Below the pieces are notes generated by a model. That model worked only from the letters and a program-made list of their open reading frames with translations. It ran no database searches and had not been told where the DNA came from. DNA of 64,000 nucleotides from Bathymodiolus brooksi. Lineage: Eukaryota; Mollusca; Bivalvia; Mytilida; Modiolidae. The stretch spans positions 18,660,886 to 18,724,885 of the forward strand of contig OY804590.1 of NCBI GenBank assembly GCA_963680875.1, in the 5' to 3' direction. Of the stretch, positions 35,421 to 48,300 are shown in pieces. Numbering within the stretch: the first letter of the stretch is position 1; each line of letters starts with the position of its first letter. The position numbers and the translations under genes were made by a program.

Positions 35421-36240
35421 GCCCGGGGTTCTATGGTACCGCGGTACTTAATGTTTAACGTCTGTGTAACGTAACTAGTTTTCAGAATTAATCCAAAAAT
35501 GTTATATTTTATTCCCCGGTGTAGAAACCAATTTTCCCCCACAATTTATTTTATTCTTTGAATTTGTTTAAAAATACGTCGCCACTTTTCCCTATGACAA
35601 CGCTGATGTACCTCCCAGAAATGGTTTCCTATGATATCGCGGTAGTTGCAAAATTAATGTTATGGGACACAATGTTTGACAAATCAAGACATCGTTTATA
35701 AATACTAAATCAAGGTGAATATCTGGCAAACTTATACCATAAAGAAAATCTTGATAATTTATCACATTTTTTAAAGTAAAGTTTCTTTGAAATAACAAAT
35801 GTAACGAAGTTGAGTCAATTTGATGTAACGTTACGTTGGTTAATATGTTTTCATAGCTTAATTTTTCCATCAACTTTGTCAGTCTAGAAAGTAACTAAAA
35901 ATAGCACCAAAAATCCCAAATCGGGTTGAAATGAAACGTAAACAAACGGACGACATTTCTAAAAAAATAGCAGACGAATTATGACAACTATGGTTTAATT
36001 ATTGAACATTTTACAAAGCATGGTATCAGGGTAAAATAAAAATGTCCGCTATTTCTAAGGAAAAGATAAAAATACGTGTACTTACAAAAATTCAAGACAT
36101 TTGGACAGAATGACCAGACGATTCATAAATGTGACTGTTGTGTTTATGAATATATAAATAGAAAAACCGGTAGGTGGCGCTGTAGTGCATAGGAACAGAC
36201 AAAATAAATACCGCGGTATCATAGAACCCGCGGTACCATA
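35421..36240. mobile_element. element with palindromic ATGGTACCGCGGTA ends
   Basis: The left end GGGTTCTATGGTACCGCGGT is mirrored at the right by ACCGCGGTATCATAGAACCC (about 36210-36230), followed at once by a second CGCGGTACCATAGGA. A further internal copy TCCTATGATATCGCGGTA lies at about 35627-35644. No ORF with recognisable similarity is inside and no clear target duplication was found. It is probably a non-autonomous DNA element of unknown class. Confidence 0.5.
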
Positions 36241-36290
36241 GGAAGGGAGTATAATAACTAATTATGACATTAATACATAATTGGTGTTAG

Positions 36291-36468
36291 TCTCGTTGAG
36301 ATTAGGCTTCCGAAGAAATTTTCTGCCTGTATCTTCATTCTAATTTTGTCACAAGCCCTATCAAAGGTATTGTTTCCCCCTCCAGAATACCTTTGATAGG
36401 GCTTCTGATGAGATTAGGATGAAGATACAGACAGAAAATTTCTTCAGAAGCCTAATCTCGACGAGATA
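36291..36468. mobile_element. fold-back (near-complete palindrome) element
   Basis: TCTCGTTGAGATTAGGCTTC opens a left arm of about 80 bp that is repeated inverted to GAAGCCTAATCTCGACGAGA at the right end, with a centre GTTTCCCCCTCCA near 36375-36390. Mismatches are few, apart from a short unmatched stretch near 36355. It could be a MITE; no target duplication was resolved. Confidence 0.7.
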
Positions 36469-36612
36469 ATCATTGGTATCGTGATATAGCTTCATGTCAA
36501 TATCAAATCAAAAACTAGAATCTTTGTCTTTGTAAAAACACTGGACGAAAGAAATTTCACAACATCATCGTACTTACATGTAGTTCAATTTACAATGACA
36601 TATACCTGTATG

Positions 36613-37380
36613 GGGTCATACTAAAAAGCGCCCGGGACCGCCTGGGTACTGGAAATAACGCCTGTCGTATTGGAATATTGTTTAAATTGAATTTTTGTCG
36701 AAATTATATACGGGTATATAATTGTTTTAAATAGTGTTATTTTGAAATTATGTTGTTAATTTTATATATTGTACAAGCCATTTGCAACCAAACATTGCCG
36801 CCCGGGACTCCAACACAGCTTGAACAAATATTACTCATGTTTTGTTTTTATTTAAAATATATATCATACAGTAATATATTTTTAGATATTTTTGATTAAT
36901 CATATTTTAAAGTAAACCGTATTAACGAGGTAATCATAGATTAATGCAAGCATAACATGGCACGTGTATTTAACCGCTAATTAATTAAATTAATGGTGAG
37001 TGATGTTTATTCAATAATTATAAAATTTAAATAACTTGTAATGTCATAACCAAGGCACGTGTCGGTAATTCATTTGCTAATTACCCAATACACACAGATT
37101 TTATACAAACTAAAAACAACAAAGAAAAGGACAATAAAATATAGCAAGTTATATATAATAGAATTGAAATAAATCTAATATTTACACCAAACTAGGGAAT
37201 ACTCCCAGGCGCTTTTTAGTACATAACTTGAACATTTAAACTCACAGTAAGACTTCACTTAACATCATATTCCATTATAATTTCGAAAAAATTTTGATTT
37301 AAACAATATTCCAATACGACGGGCGTTATTTCCACTACCCGGGCGGTCTCTGGCTGACCCAGGCGCTTTTTAGTATGACC
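36613..37380. mobile_element. Mutator-like MITE with 9-bp target duplication
   Basis: The ends are long inverted repeats of about 90-100 bp: GGTCATACTAAAAAGCGCC at the left and GGCGCTTTTTAGTATGACC at the right, continuing through GGAAATAACGCC and CGTATTGGAATATTG. The right arm has about 12 extra bases. The 9-mer ACCTGTATG flanks both sides (36604-36612 and 37381-37389). Long inverted ends with 8-10 bp duplications are typical of Mutator-like elements. There is no coding capacity. An internal partial copy of the end lies near 37205-37222. Confidence 0.75.
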
Positions 37381-37427
37381 ACCTGTATGTACAGATTTTG
37401 TTATTAATGTCAGTGATTTAGCTAGCG

Positions 37428-37471
37428 CTCGTCACTTTCGTCATTGACGATTGATTTTCGAAAGTGACGAG
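37428..37471. repeat. perfect 13-bp hairpin
   Basis: CTCGTCACTTTCG is followed after 18 bases by CGAAAGTGACGAG. It may be one end of a diverged repeat continuing to about 37860, where GCGAAGAAGTCACCCACTTCG also forms a small stem. Confidence 0.65.
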
Positions 37472-39238
37472 TATTTCCCGTACCCACAGGGCTGACCACA
37501 CATAGTAAAAACAGGGCGAAGTGAGAGAAAATCTGGGAGACTTCCGAAAATCGATCCAAATTTTAACGTTTCTTTCCCCGCTACTGCATGTTCCCCTACC
37601 TTTCACAAAAATGAACGTGCTTGCACAATGATCTTAAAAGGATGCAATTAATGAGTTTGGAATAAAATATTGAACATCAAACCCTGTATGGGTCACATTT
37701 CAGGAACATGGGAGCTCCTTTTATGTGAATATTGAAGAAAAAGTATGATTATTGGTGAAAAAAAAACTTCGCTTTTTGACAGAAAGTAGGTGACATCATT
37801 GAAACCAAGGCGAAGAAGTCACCCACTTCGCCTGGTTTGGTGAGCCCTGTACCCAATTCGTCACTTGAATTTTCAAAAAATCGTAAAAAAATGTTTGTAA
37901 CAATCCATTCTTCTTCATTTGCTGATTAAAACTACAATGACAATTTTATTACATGTTACAAGCCAGTCGACGGATTATAGAATTTTCGTTTTTGATCTCA
38001 CCTGGACAAAGAATTCAATCAACGATAATAAATTTTTTTATAGTTATGACATTCACTCAAAATGCCACAGTGTGTATTTAAAGTGGACATATTTTTGTAA
38101 TCGTCATATGGGTGCAATTTCGCATTGGGAAAGTTGCCGTCAAAATATATAATTAATAGTAATCGTCATTCATTGCACGATTCGTCTGCCATAACGAACT
38201 ATTTTTGCCAAATTTATGAAAATGTCGATATCATGTTTATTGAAATCTATCGTATCCATTAAGTATTTTAAAAGTGATTTTCTCGAAAAGTCATAATTTT
38301 GATTAAAGAAACCAAGGACGTGTTCTATTTATAGAACTATTTACAAACAGACATGTGTCTGCAATTAAAAAAGATAACTACAGTATTTTTATTCCAATTG
38401 TTGCAATTTGATTATGAGGTCTAAGAAATAATTATTTATTTTACAACTTGCTTCAGTTTTTGAAGTTTGTTCTCTACTGATTCCCTACAAAGAATCTAGA
38501 TAGATGTTGGACCATTGGGCAAACTGGCAGAATTATTTTTTCTGCTGAAGACTACACAAATATGAGTTATTACAATTGTTGTGGTATTAGACCAAAGCAC
38601 AGTAACATTTCAAAAATGGTGGGGGAGGGGGTATTTACAATTTGTGTGGTATTAGACCAAAGCACAGTAACTTTTCAAAAGGGGGGGGGTATTACAATTT
38701 GTGTGATATTGAGATCAAAATAGTGGCAATGTTATGTTTTATCAGTTGGTTGTTAATTTGCAGAGTATGTTCCCATCCTAGGAGGTTTTCAATCTCCATT
38801 ACTAACCAATAAGGCAACGTAACTGATTATAAGATTAAGCTCATTATATTCTTGTTTATTCATAATTTAAAAAAAACATCTGTTCCACAAAAGTGACTAA
38901 TGGTCTCAAAATCCTGGCTAAATCCCTGAATGTGTATGTAACATTATGTACCTGTAAATGTACACAGCGTTTTTATCAAAACATACAGGTATGCAACTTA
39001 TCTGGACCTCTTGTTTTGACAGAATTAACTGGGAGTAACAAAATTTTGTCTTTAAAAACATTGTTGAAATGGCATGCTTTCAACATTTTACCTTGCTCTT
39101 ATTGGTACCATTGCACCCAACTCTGTGAATAATTGATTGGAATGATACTATGTTTTATATGGAACACTACTAAATTTAGTCAACAATTGTCAATGAAAAA
39201 ATATTGTAACTAAACCAGATATTTTTATGTTCTTGTAG
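37472..39238 (+). other. region upstream of RER1 coding exons; presumed intron or intergenic
   Basis: No coding exon was recognised. A roughly 65-70-bp unit containing GGTATTAGACCAAAGCACAG is repeated two and a half times at about 38565-38735, with G-rich spacers. The rest is AT-rich. Confidence 0.5.
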
Positions 39239-39248
39239 AAAATCAAAG

Positions 39249-39317
39249 ATGGAAGCTATAGATACACCTCCATCACAGCCTGGTGCAGTTACTATGTTCT
39301 TTAAAAGAATAGGAGAG
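39249..39317 (+). CDS. RER1: RER1 coding exon 1
   Basis: The exon begins after TTCTTGTAG (AG at 39237-39238), ten bases before the ATG, and ends GAG|GTAAAG. It has 23 codons, starting [14 protein letters not shown] and ending RIGE, which matches the cytosolic N-terminus that ends RLGQ in human RER1. Confidence 0.93.
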
Positions 39318-42300
39318 GTAAAGATTAGACCAACCATACCAACTTAATTTTTAGTGTTTACCCTTGAGTTTTTTTAGCCATCATTTGACAAGTACTATTA
39401 AAAACCAGATCCTTTTCATTTACATGTATAACCTAAAAATAACTTTATTACATAATGTTGTATCGAGTACACCTCGCCATGAACGGAATTCGAACTGACA
39501 ACTTAAGGAATTCGACCTGACAACTTAAGTGGTGATAGGTACTGAGTGCACAGGTAGTTGTAAATCCAACTACCATACGACCACGTCAGCCCCCACTGTA
39601 TTGTGTTTTAAGTTAGGTTGTTATATTTTTTTAGGTGTAATTATTTTATCAGAAAGAAATTTTAGTGTCAAATTTCTAATATATTCAATCCAGCATAACT
39701 CCTGTACTTTAGATGTTATTGTTACTAAAAAAGTGTTAGCTTTTCATTTCAATGTAAACACTTGGAGAGATCATATACAAGTTGTTCATTACCTACAGTG
39801 TTTATGTACTATATAACAAGAACGTTTTCTATTTTTAGATTCATCAGAGTATATTAGACAATGCTACACCTCATTTAGTACCCAGATGGGTTTTCTTATG
39901 TTTATGGTTTATAATATATGGTGTTAGAGTGTACTTTTTAAAGGTAGGCTTTACTGTAAAACAAATAATTCACAAAATATTGATAATTTGTACTTTTTAA
40001 AGGTAGGCTTTACTGTAAAACAAATAATTCACAAAATATTGATAATTTGTACTTTTTAAAGGTACACTGTAGGCTTTACTGTAAAACAAATAATTCACGG
40101 TCAAATGTCAAAAAAAATTTAGGGTCGGTCGGTCGGCATTAAAAAATTTTTATTATGGGCAAAACCGGAAATATTCGGTTCCGATTCCGGTATTTCATTT
40201 TCGAATTTCTGGTAAGCCGTCATTTGTTGAAGCTGTTTTATGACGAGTTACGCAGTTTTTCTACCTTCTTTGCTCTCAATTTCGACAAAAAACCAGCGGT
40301 TGAATAAATAAAACATTGCTGCTGATTAAACAACAAAAATGGTTATCCGAAAAACACATATTTTTTTGTTTGGTCCTACCAAAGACAATGTAATTGGTAT
40401 TTGCTGCTTCTTGGTCAAACATTAAGGAATTAAGACTAAGAGCAACGAGTGGTTGGCTAGGAATCGAGATAATGTTTCTGAGTGGAGCGACATGTCTACC
40501 CGTGTACTGCAGTTTCAGTCATCTAGCATTATAAAACTCCATTTAAGCTTGTTGGTCTAATACAAGATGGAATATGTCATCATTGCTGAAGAATATCACT
40601 TGGCGTTCAACAAAAACATCACATGTTCCCTATCTTATTTGTTATAAAAAAAAATTGTTGTTTATACTATGTTACATATTTATATTATGATAAACTATTG
40701 TTTTGATCATGCTTTTTTTTTCATTATATAATATTTCTTTTTCAGGGCTGGTATATAATTACTTATGCATTAGGAATATATTTACTGAATCTATTTATAG
40801 CCTTCTTAACACCACAAGTAGATCCAGCTGTAATGGAGGACGAAGGTATGTGATTTTATCAAATAATTATTATTTCTGAGGCAATGGTGTCCAATTTCTT
40901 TACCTAACCAAAAGGTTTTTATACATACAAACCTGTTAATTAATGTTACCTTTATATGTACATGTGTAAGTTCTGGTCTTGCTGTCATAGCATTTTAATC
41001 TACAGCAGTACCTCTTGTAAGGCCACCCCTCTCTCCCCAATCCAGATTTCAAATGCACTGAGATAGTAATGTGTTATATTTTCTCCCCTCAAGAGTAGCC
41101 ACTGTTTCTTACTCATACTCCAAAATCATCCACTCAAAATGTTATTAACATTAGGTCGAGCATTCTGATTGGCTGTTGTTGGTTTTTTTGGAGTAAGAGT
41201 ACAAACATTGCTTTAATAGTTTGTAATCAGTTTTGTATAGAAGAAACTATTTGTATTGTACACACAGATTCAAAGTAATTTACATGTATTTATTATTAAA
41301 CAAATCAATAATTGAGATGTCAAAACATTGATTGATTGTTTGTTGTTTAAACATTAATTCAGGTAATGTCTTTGACAATAGGTATATGGATCAAAGTTTT
41401 AATTATATTTCTTTTTTTATTTAATGAGGATTACCGGCAGCTTATGACTAAGAAGTTTTCCTCTTTTTTTTTTTTGCATGTTTCTCTTGATTGATTTGAA
41501 TTTTTATAAGAAATAAATGTTGTATTTGTAAGTAATCATCTAATGTATGATTTATTTTTTTAGATGACGGTCCTTCACTGCCAACAAAAGCAAATGAAGA
41601 ATTTAAACCTTTTATGAGAAGATTACCTGAATTTAAATTTTGGTAAGAAATAAGAAAGAAAATATTCTAATTAAATTCTTGACTTTCTAGTGTGTTATGG
41701 TATATGTTTTAGACTAGGGTGCTGTAAATCATTTTAAGGTCATATTTCAAACCAGTCATACCTGGTACTTCCATCTTTTAAAAATAATACATGCTTTAAA
41801 TGGAAACAAAAAGTAAAGTGCAATCTAGAACCCATTTACATGTGTGAGTTAATCTTTGACACACAAGTAGTGATTTCATAGGCAGATACTATCGTAGCCA
41901 CATCATCTGCTTGCTGTCTTAGCAATTTGGACATGTAGTCGTTTATTCTGACATTGTAGTATATTGTATTGCACCTAAGATTTAGAAAATTGTATTTTTT
42001 AGATACCCTGTTAGAAGCTGCATCATTTCTCAACGATTTGGACCGTGACATTCATTTGTTCAGTCTGACACTTGAACACATTGCATTATACCTTAGATTT
42101 TGTATTTTAAATAGAAGCACAATCTAGAGCCCATTTACACCTTTACCTTAAGTAACTGGGTGTAGAAATTGTGCTACACTAAATGTAGATGTAGTCAAAG
42201 GATTGTGTATATATCTATGTTCATCTTCCTGGTTTTTTCTACAGACAATATTATAGTTTATTATATTTTAGTGACACAGCTTAATGCCACTTTACGAGGG

Positions 42301-45300
42301 GCTGTCATGGCCGTGATTGTATGGTAGTTGGATTTACAACTATGTCAGTGACTTGCGAGAGGTTGTGGTTTTCTCCGGGTACTCCGGTTTCCTCCATCAA
42401 TAAAACTAACCGCCATGATATTTACTGAAATATTGTTGAAAGTGGTGTTAAACACCATCAAACAAACATTATGGCTTTTTCCACGAAATGTCTGTTTATT
42501 TCCTGGTTGTTAGTTTTATTGACGGAGGAATCTGGAGTAGTGGACAAAAATCACTGACCTGCTACAAGTAACTGTCAAATATTACAACATAAAGTTGTAT
42601 CAAGTTCACAGTATTGCCATGTTTTTGAATCAAACTAACAAACCTTATGTTGATGGGCACTGATTGCACCGGTAGATGTAAATAGAATCCATGGCAACCT
42701 CTTGGGTTTGTTAGCAATTTAGATTTGGTCATTTAATTATGTAAAGAAAGTATAAACAGTGATAGTCAACAATTCCACCAGTATCAACAAAACGAACAAT
42801 CACCTCTCATTATTGTTTATTCAGACATTCATAAATGTATTTCACTGTAGATTTTATGACAGTTTTGTATTTTAAATAGAAGCACAATCTAGAGCCCATT
42901 TACACCTTTACCTTAAGTAACTGGGTGTAGAAATTGTGCTACACTAAATGTAGATGTAGTCAAAGGATTTTGTACATATCTATGTTCATCTTCCTGGTTT
43001 TTTCTACAGACAATATTTTGGTGTCTTAGATTTGAGTGACTCAGCTTAATGCCACTTTACGAGGGGCTGTCGTGGCCGTGATCATATGGGAGTTGGATTT
43101 ACAACTACCTATGCAATCAGTACCTATCACCACTGATGTTGTGAGTTCGAATCTCGATCAGGGCGAGGTGTACAATATTATGTGAAAAAATTTGTCAATG
43201 ACTTGCGACAGGTCGTGGTTTTCTCTGGGTCCTCCGGTTTCCTCCAATAAAACTGACCGTCACGATATAGCTGAAATATTGTTGAAAGTGGCATCAAAAC
43301 ATCAAAAACACCATCAAACAAACTAACACGATGCCACTTTCCATGAAATTTCATTTTATTTCATGGTTGTTAGTTTTATTGACAGAGGTATCTGGAGTAA
43401 TGGACAAAAATCACTGACTTGCTACAAGTAACTGTCAAATATTACAACATAAAGTTGTATCAAGTTCACATTGCCAAGTTTTTGAATCAAACTAACAAAC
43501 CTCATGTTGATGGGCACTGATTGCACCGGTAGACATTTAATTATGAAAAGAAAGTATGAACAGTGATAGTCAATAATTCCATTAATGTAAACAAAGCGAA
43601 CAAATCACTTTTCAGCTCAACTCATTATTGTTCATTCTGACATTCATCAATGCACTTTTGGGGCCATCATGGTTGTGATCATATGATAGTTGAATTTACA
43701 ACTACCTGTGCCTATCATTGCTAAAGTAGTGAGTGTACTCGATACAACATTCTGTGATAAAGTTTGTCAGGGACTTGCGACAGGTCGGTGGTTTTCTCCA
43801 GGGACTCCGGTTTCCTCCACCACTATATAGCTGAAATATGTAAACACCATTAATCAACCAACCATAAATGTATTTCACTGTAGATTTTATGACAGTTTTG
43901 TATTTTAAATAGAAGCACAATCTAGAGCCCATTTACACCTTTACCTTAAGTAACTGGGTGTAGAAATTGTGCTACACTAAATGTAGATGTAGTCAAAGGA
44001 TTGTGTACATATCTATGTTCATCTTCCTGGTTTTTTCTACAGACAATATTTTGGTGTCTTAGATTTGAGTGACTCCGCTTAATGCCACTTTACGAGGGGC
44101 TGTCGTGGCCGTGATCAGATGGTAGTTGGATTTACAACTACCTATGCAATCAGTACCTATCACCACTGATGTTGTGAGTTCGAATCTCGATCAGGGCGAG
44201 GTGTACAATATTATGTGAAAAAGTTTGTCAATGACTTGTGACAGGTCGTGGTTTTCTCTGGGTCCTCCAGTTTCCTCCATCAATAAAACTGACTGCCACG
44301 ATATAGCTGAAATATTGTTGAAAATGGCATTAAACACCATCAAATAAACAAACAAACACGATGCCACTTTCCATGAAATATCAGTTTATTTCCTGGTTGT
44401 TAGTTTTATTGATGGAGGTATCTGGAGTAATGGACAAAATCACTGACTTGCTACAAGTAACTGTCAAATATTACAACATAAAGTTCTATCAAGTTGACAT
44501 TGCCAAGTTTTTGAATCAAACTAACAAACCTAATGGTGATGGGCACTGATTGCACCGGTAGATGTAAATAACATCCATGGCAACCTCTTGGGTTTGTTAG
44601 CAATTTGGATTTGGACATTTAATTATGTAAAGAAAGTAGTGATGGTCAACAATTCCACCAATATAAAAAAAAAACGACCAATCACCTTTAAACAGAGAGG
44701 GTCAACAATATCAACAAAACAAACAATCACCTTTAAACAGAGAGGGTCAACAATATTAACAAAACAAACAATCACCTTTAAACAGAGAGGGTCAACAATA
44801 TCAACAAAACAAACAATCACCTTTAAACAGAGAGGGTCAACAATATCAACAAAACAAACAATCACCTTTAAACAGAGAGGGTCAACAATATCAACAAAAC
44901 AAACAATCACCTTTAAACAGAGGGGGTCAACAATATCAACAAAACAAACAATCACCTTTAAACAGAGAGGGTCAACAATATCAACAAAACAAACAATCAC
45001 TTCTCACCTCAGCTCATTATTGTTTATTCAGACATTCATAAATGTATTTCACTGGAGATTTTATGACAGTTTTGTATTTTAAATAGAAGCACAATCTAGA
45101 GCCCATTTACACCTTTACCTTAAGTAACTGGGTGTAGAAATTGTGCTACACTAAATGTAGATGTAGTCAAAGGATTGTGTACATATCTATGTTCATCTTC
45201 CTGGTTTTTTCTACAGACAATATTTGGTGTCTTAGATTTTAGTGACCCAGCTTAATGCCACTTTTCACGAAATTTCATTTTATTTTCTGGTTGTTAGTTT

Positions 45301-48300
45301 TATTGACGGAGGCATCTGGAGTATTGGACAAAATCACTGACTTGCTACAAGTAACTGTCAAATATTACAACATAAAGTTGTATCAAGTTCACATTGCCAA
45401 GTTTTTGAATCAAACTAACAAACCTCATGTTGATGGGCACTGATTGCACCGGTAGATGTAAATAAAAACCATGGCAACCTCTTTGGTTTGTTAGCAATTT
45501 AGATTTGGTCATTTAATTATGAAAAGAAAGTATAAACAGTGATGGTCAACAATTTCATCAATGTAAAGAAAGCGAACAAATCACTTTTCAGCTCAACTCA
45601 TTATTGTTCATTCTGACATTCATCAATGCACTTTTGGGGCCATCATGTTTGTGATCATATGATAGTTGAATTTACAACTACCTGTGCCTATCATTGCTAA
45701 AGTAGTGAGTGTATTTGATACAACATTCTGTGATAAAGTTTGTCAGGGACTTGCGACAGGTCAGTGGTTTTCTCCAGGGACTCCGGTTTCCTCCACCACT
45801 ATATAGCTGAAATATGTAAACACCATTAATCAACCAACCATAAATGTATTTCACTGGAGATTTTATGACAGTTTTGTATTTTAAATAGAAGCACAATCTA
45901 GAGCCCATTTACACCTTTACCTTAAGTAACTGGGTGTAGAAATTGTGCTACACTAAATGTAGATGTAGTCAAAGGATTGTGTACATATCTATGTTCATCT
46001 TCCTGGTTTTTTCTACAGACAATATTTTGGTGTCTTAGATTTGAGTGACTCCGCTTAATGCCACTTTACGAGGGGCTGTCGTGGCCGTGATCAGATGGTA
46101 GTTGGATTTACAACTACCTATGCAATCAGTACCTATCACCACTGATGTTGTGAGTTCGAATCTCGATCAGGGCGAGGTGTACAATATTATGTGAAAAAGT
46201 TTGTCAATGACTTGTGACAGGTCGTGGTTTTCTCTGGGTCCTCCAGTTTCCTCCATCAATAAAACTGACTGCCACGATATAGCTGAAATATTGTTGAAAA
46301 TGGCATTAAACACCATCAAATAAACAAACAAACACGATGCCACTTTCCATGAAATATCAGTTTATTTCCTGGTTGTTAGTTTTATTGATGGAGGTATCTG
46401 GAGTAATGGACAAAATCACTGACTTGCTACAAGTAACTGTCAAATATTACAACATAAAGTTCTATCAAGTTGACATTGCCAAGTTTTTGAATCAAACTAA
46501 CAAACCTAATGGTGATGGGCACTGATTGCACCGGTAGATGTAAATAACATCCATGGCAACCTCTTGGGTTTGTTAGCAATTTGGATTTGGACATATAATT
46601 ATGTAAAGAAAGTAGTGATGGTCAACAATTCCACCAATATAAAAAAAAAACCGACCAATCACCTTTAAACAGAGAGGGTCAACAATATCAACAAAACAAA
46701 CAATCACCTTTAAACAGAGAGGGTCAACAATATCAACAAAACAAACAATCACCTTTAAACAGAGAGGGTCAACAATATCAACAAAACAAACAATCACCTT
46801 TAAACAGAGAGGGTCAACAATATCAACAAAACAAACAATCACCTTTAAACAGAGAGGGTCAACAATATCAACAAAACAAACAATCACCTTTAAACAGAGA
46901 GGGTCAACAATATCAACAAAACAAACAATCACCTTTAAACAGAGAGGGTCAACAATATCAACAAAACAAACAATCACCTTTAAACAGAGAGGGTCAACAA
47001 TATCAACAAAACAAACAATCACCTTTAAACAGAGAGGGTCAACAATATCAACAAAACAAACAATCACCTTTAAACAGAGAGGGTCAACAATATCAACAAA
47101 ACAAACAATCACCTTTAAACAGAGGGGGTCAACAATATCAACAAAACAAACAATCACCTTTAAACAGAGAGGGTCAACAATATCAACAAAACAAACAATC
47201 ACTTCTCACCTCAACTCATTATTGTTTATTCAGACATTCATAAATGTATTTCACTGGAGATTTTATGACAGTTTTGTATTTTAAATAGAAGCACAATCTA
47301 GAGCCCATTTACACCTTTACCTTAAGTAACTGGGTGTAGAAATTGTGCTACACTAAATGTAGATGTAGTCAAAGGATTGTGTACATATCTATGTTCATCT
47401 TCCTGGTTTCTTCTACAGACAATATTTGGTGTCGTAGATTTTAGTGACCCAGCTTAATGCCACTTTTCACGAAATTTCATTTTATTTCCTGGTTGTTAGT
47501 TTTATTGACGGAGGCATCTGGAGTATTGGACAAAATCACTGACCTGCTGCAAGTAACTGTCAAATATTACAACATAAAGTTGTATCAAGTTCACATTGCC
47601 AAGTTTTTGAATCAAACTAACAAACCTCATGTTGATGGGCACTGATTGCACCGGTAGATGTAAATAAAAACCATGGCAACCTCTTTGGTTTGTTAGCAAT
47701 TTAGATTTGGTCATTTAATTATGAAAAGAAAGTATAAACAGTGATGGTCAACAATTTCATCAATATAAAGAAAGCGAACAAATCACTTTTCAGCTCAACT
47801 CATTATTGTTCATTCTGACATTCATCAATGCACTTTTGGGGCCATCATGGTTGTGATCATATGATAGTTGAATTTACAACTACCTGTGCCTATCATTGCT
47901 AAAGTAGTGAGTGTACTCAATACACCATTCTGTGATAAAGTTTGTCAGGGACTTGCGACAGGTCGGTGGTTTTCTCCAGGGACTCCGGTTTCCTCCACCA
48001 CTATATAGCTGAAATATGTAAACACCATTAATCAACCATTCATAAATGTATTTCACTGGAGATTTTATGACAGTTTTGTATTTTAAATAGAAGCACAATC
48101 TAGAGCCCATTTACACCTTTACCTTAAGTAACTGGGTGTAGAAATTGTGCTACACTAACTGTAGATGTAGTCAAAGGATTGTGTACTTATCTATGTTCAT
48201 CTTCCTGGTTTTTTCTACAGACAATATCATTATTCAAGCTAACCCACTTGCCCGAAGCCTGGAACAAGTAAAACGGGATTCTGACAAGTGAAAATGATGA

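Larger units (their letters stand above)
41820..48233 (+). repeat. duplicated repeat cassette filling RER1 intron 4
   Basis: A compound unit is repeated: a + strand SINE, a diverged minus-strand SINE, in two units a 45-bp minisatellite, and a ~150-bp block beginning TTTTGTATTTTAAATAGAAG and ending GGTTTTTTCTACAGACAATA. That last block occurs seven times, with its AG at 42244, 43009, 44042, 45216, 46018, 47418 and 48220; a diverged start is at 41820. Two large units, about 43660-45635 and 45636-47838, are nearly identical and differ mainly by the minisatellite copy number; a third is partial (47838-48233). The intron is 6,843 bp. Confidence 0.9.

Noticed and set aside
35592..35873. 93-residue minus-strand open frame
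   Set aside because: It lies inside the CCGCGG-ended repeat element, and no family or splice context was recognised.
43068..43180. tRNA gene
   Set aside because: A- and B-box-like sequences are present, but they belong to the head of a SINE; no complete cloverleaf with an acceptor stem was seen.
44588..47202. Open frames of 125-209 codons with 15-residue repeats on both strands
   Set aside because: The 45-bp minisatellite keeps all frames open; the position is inside RER1 intron 4.
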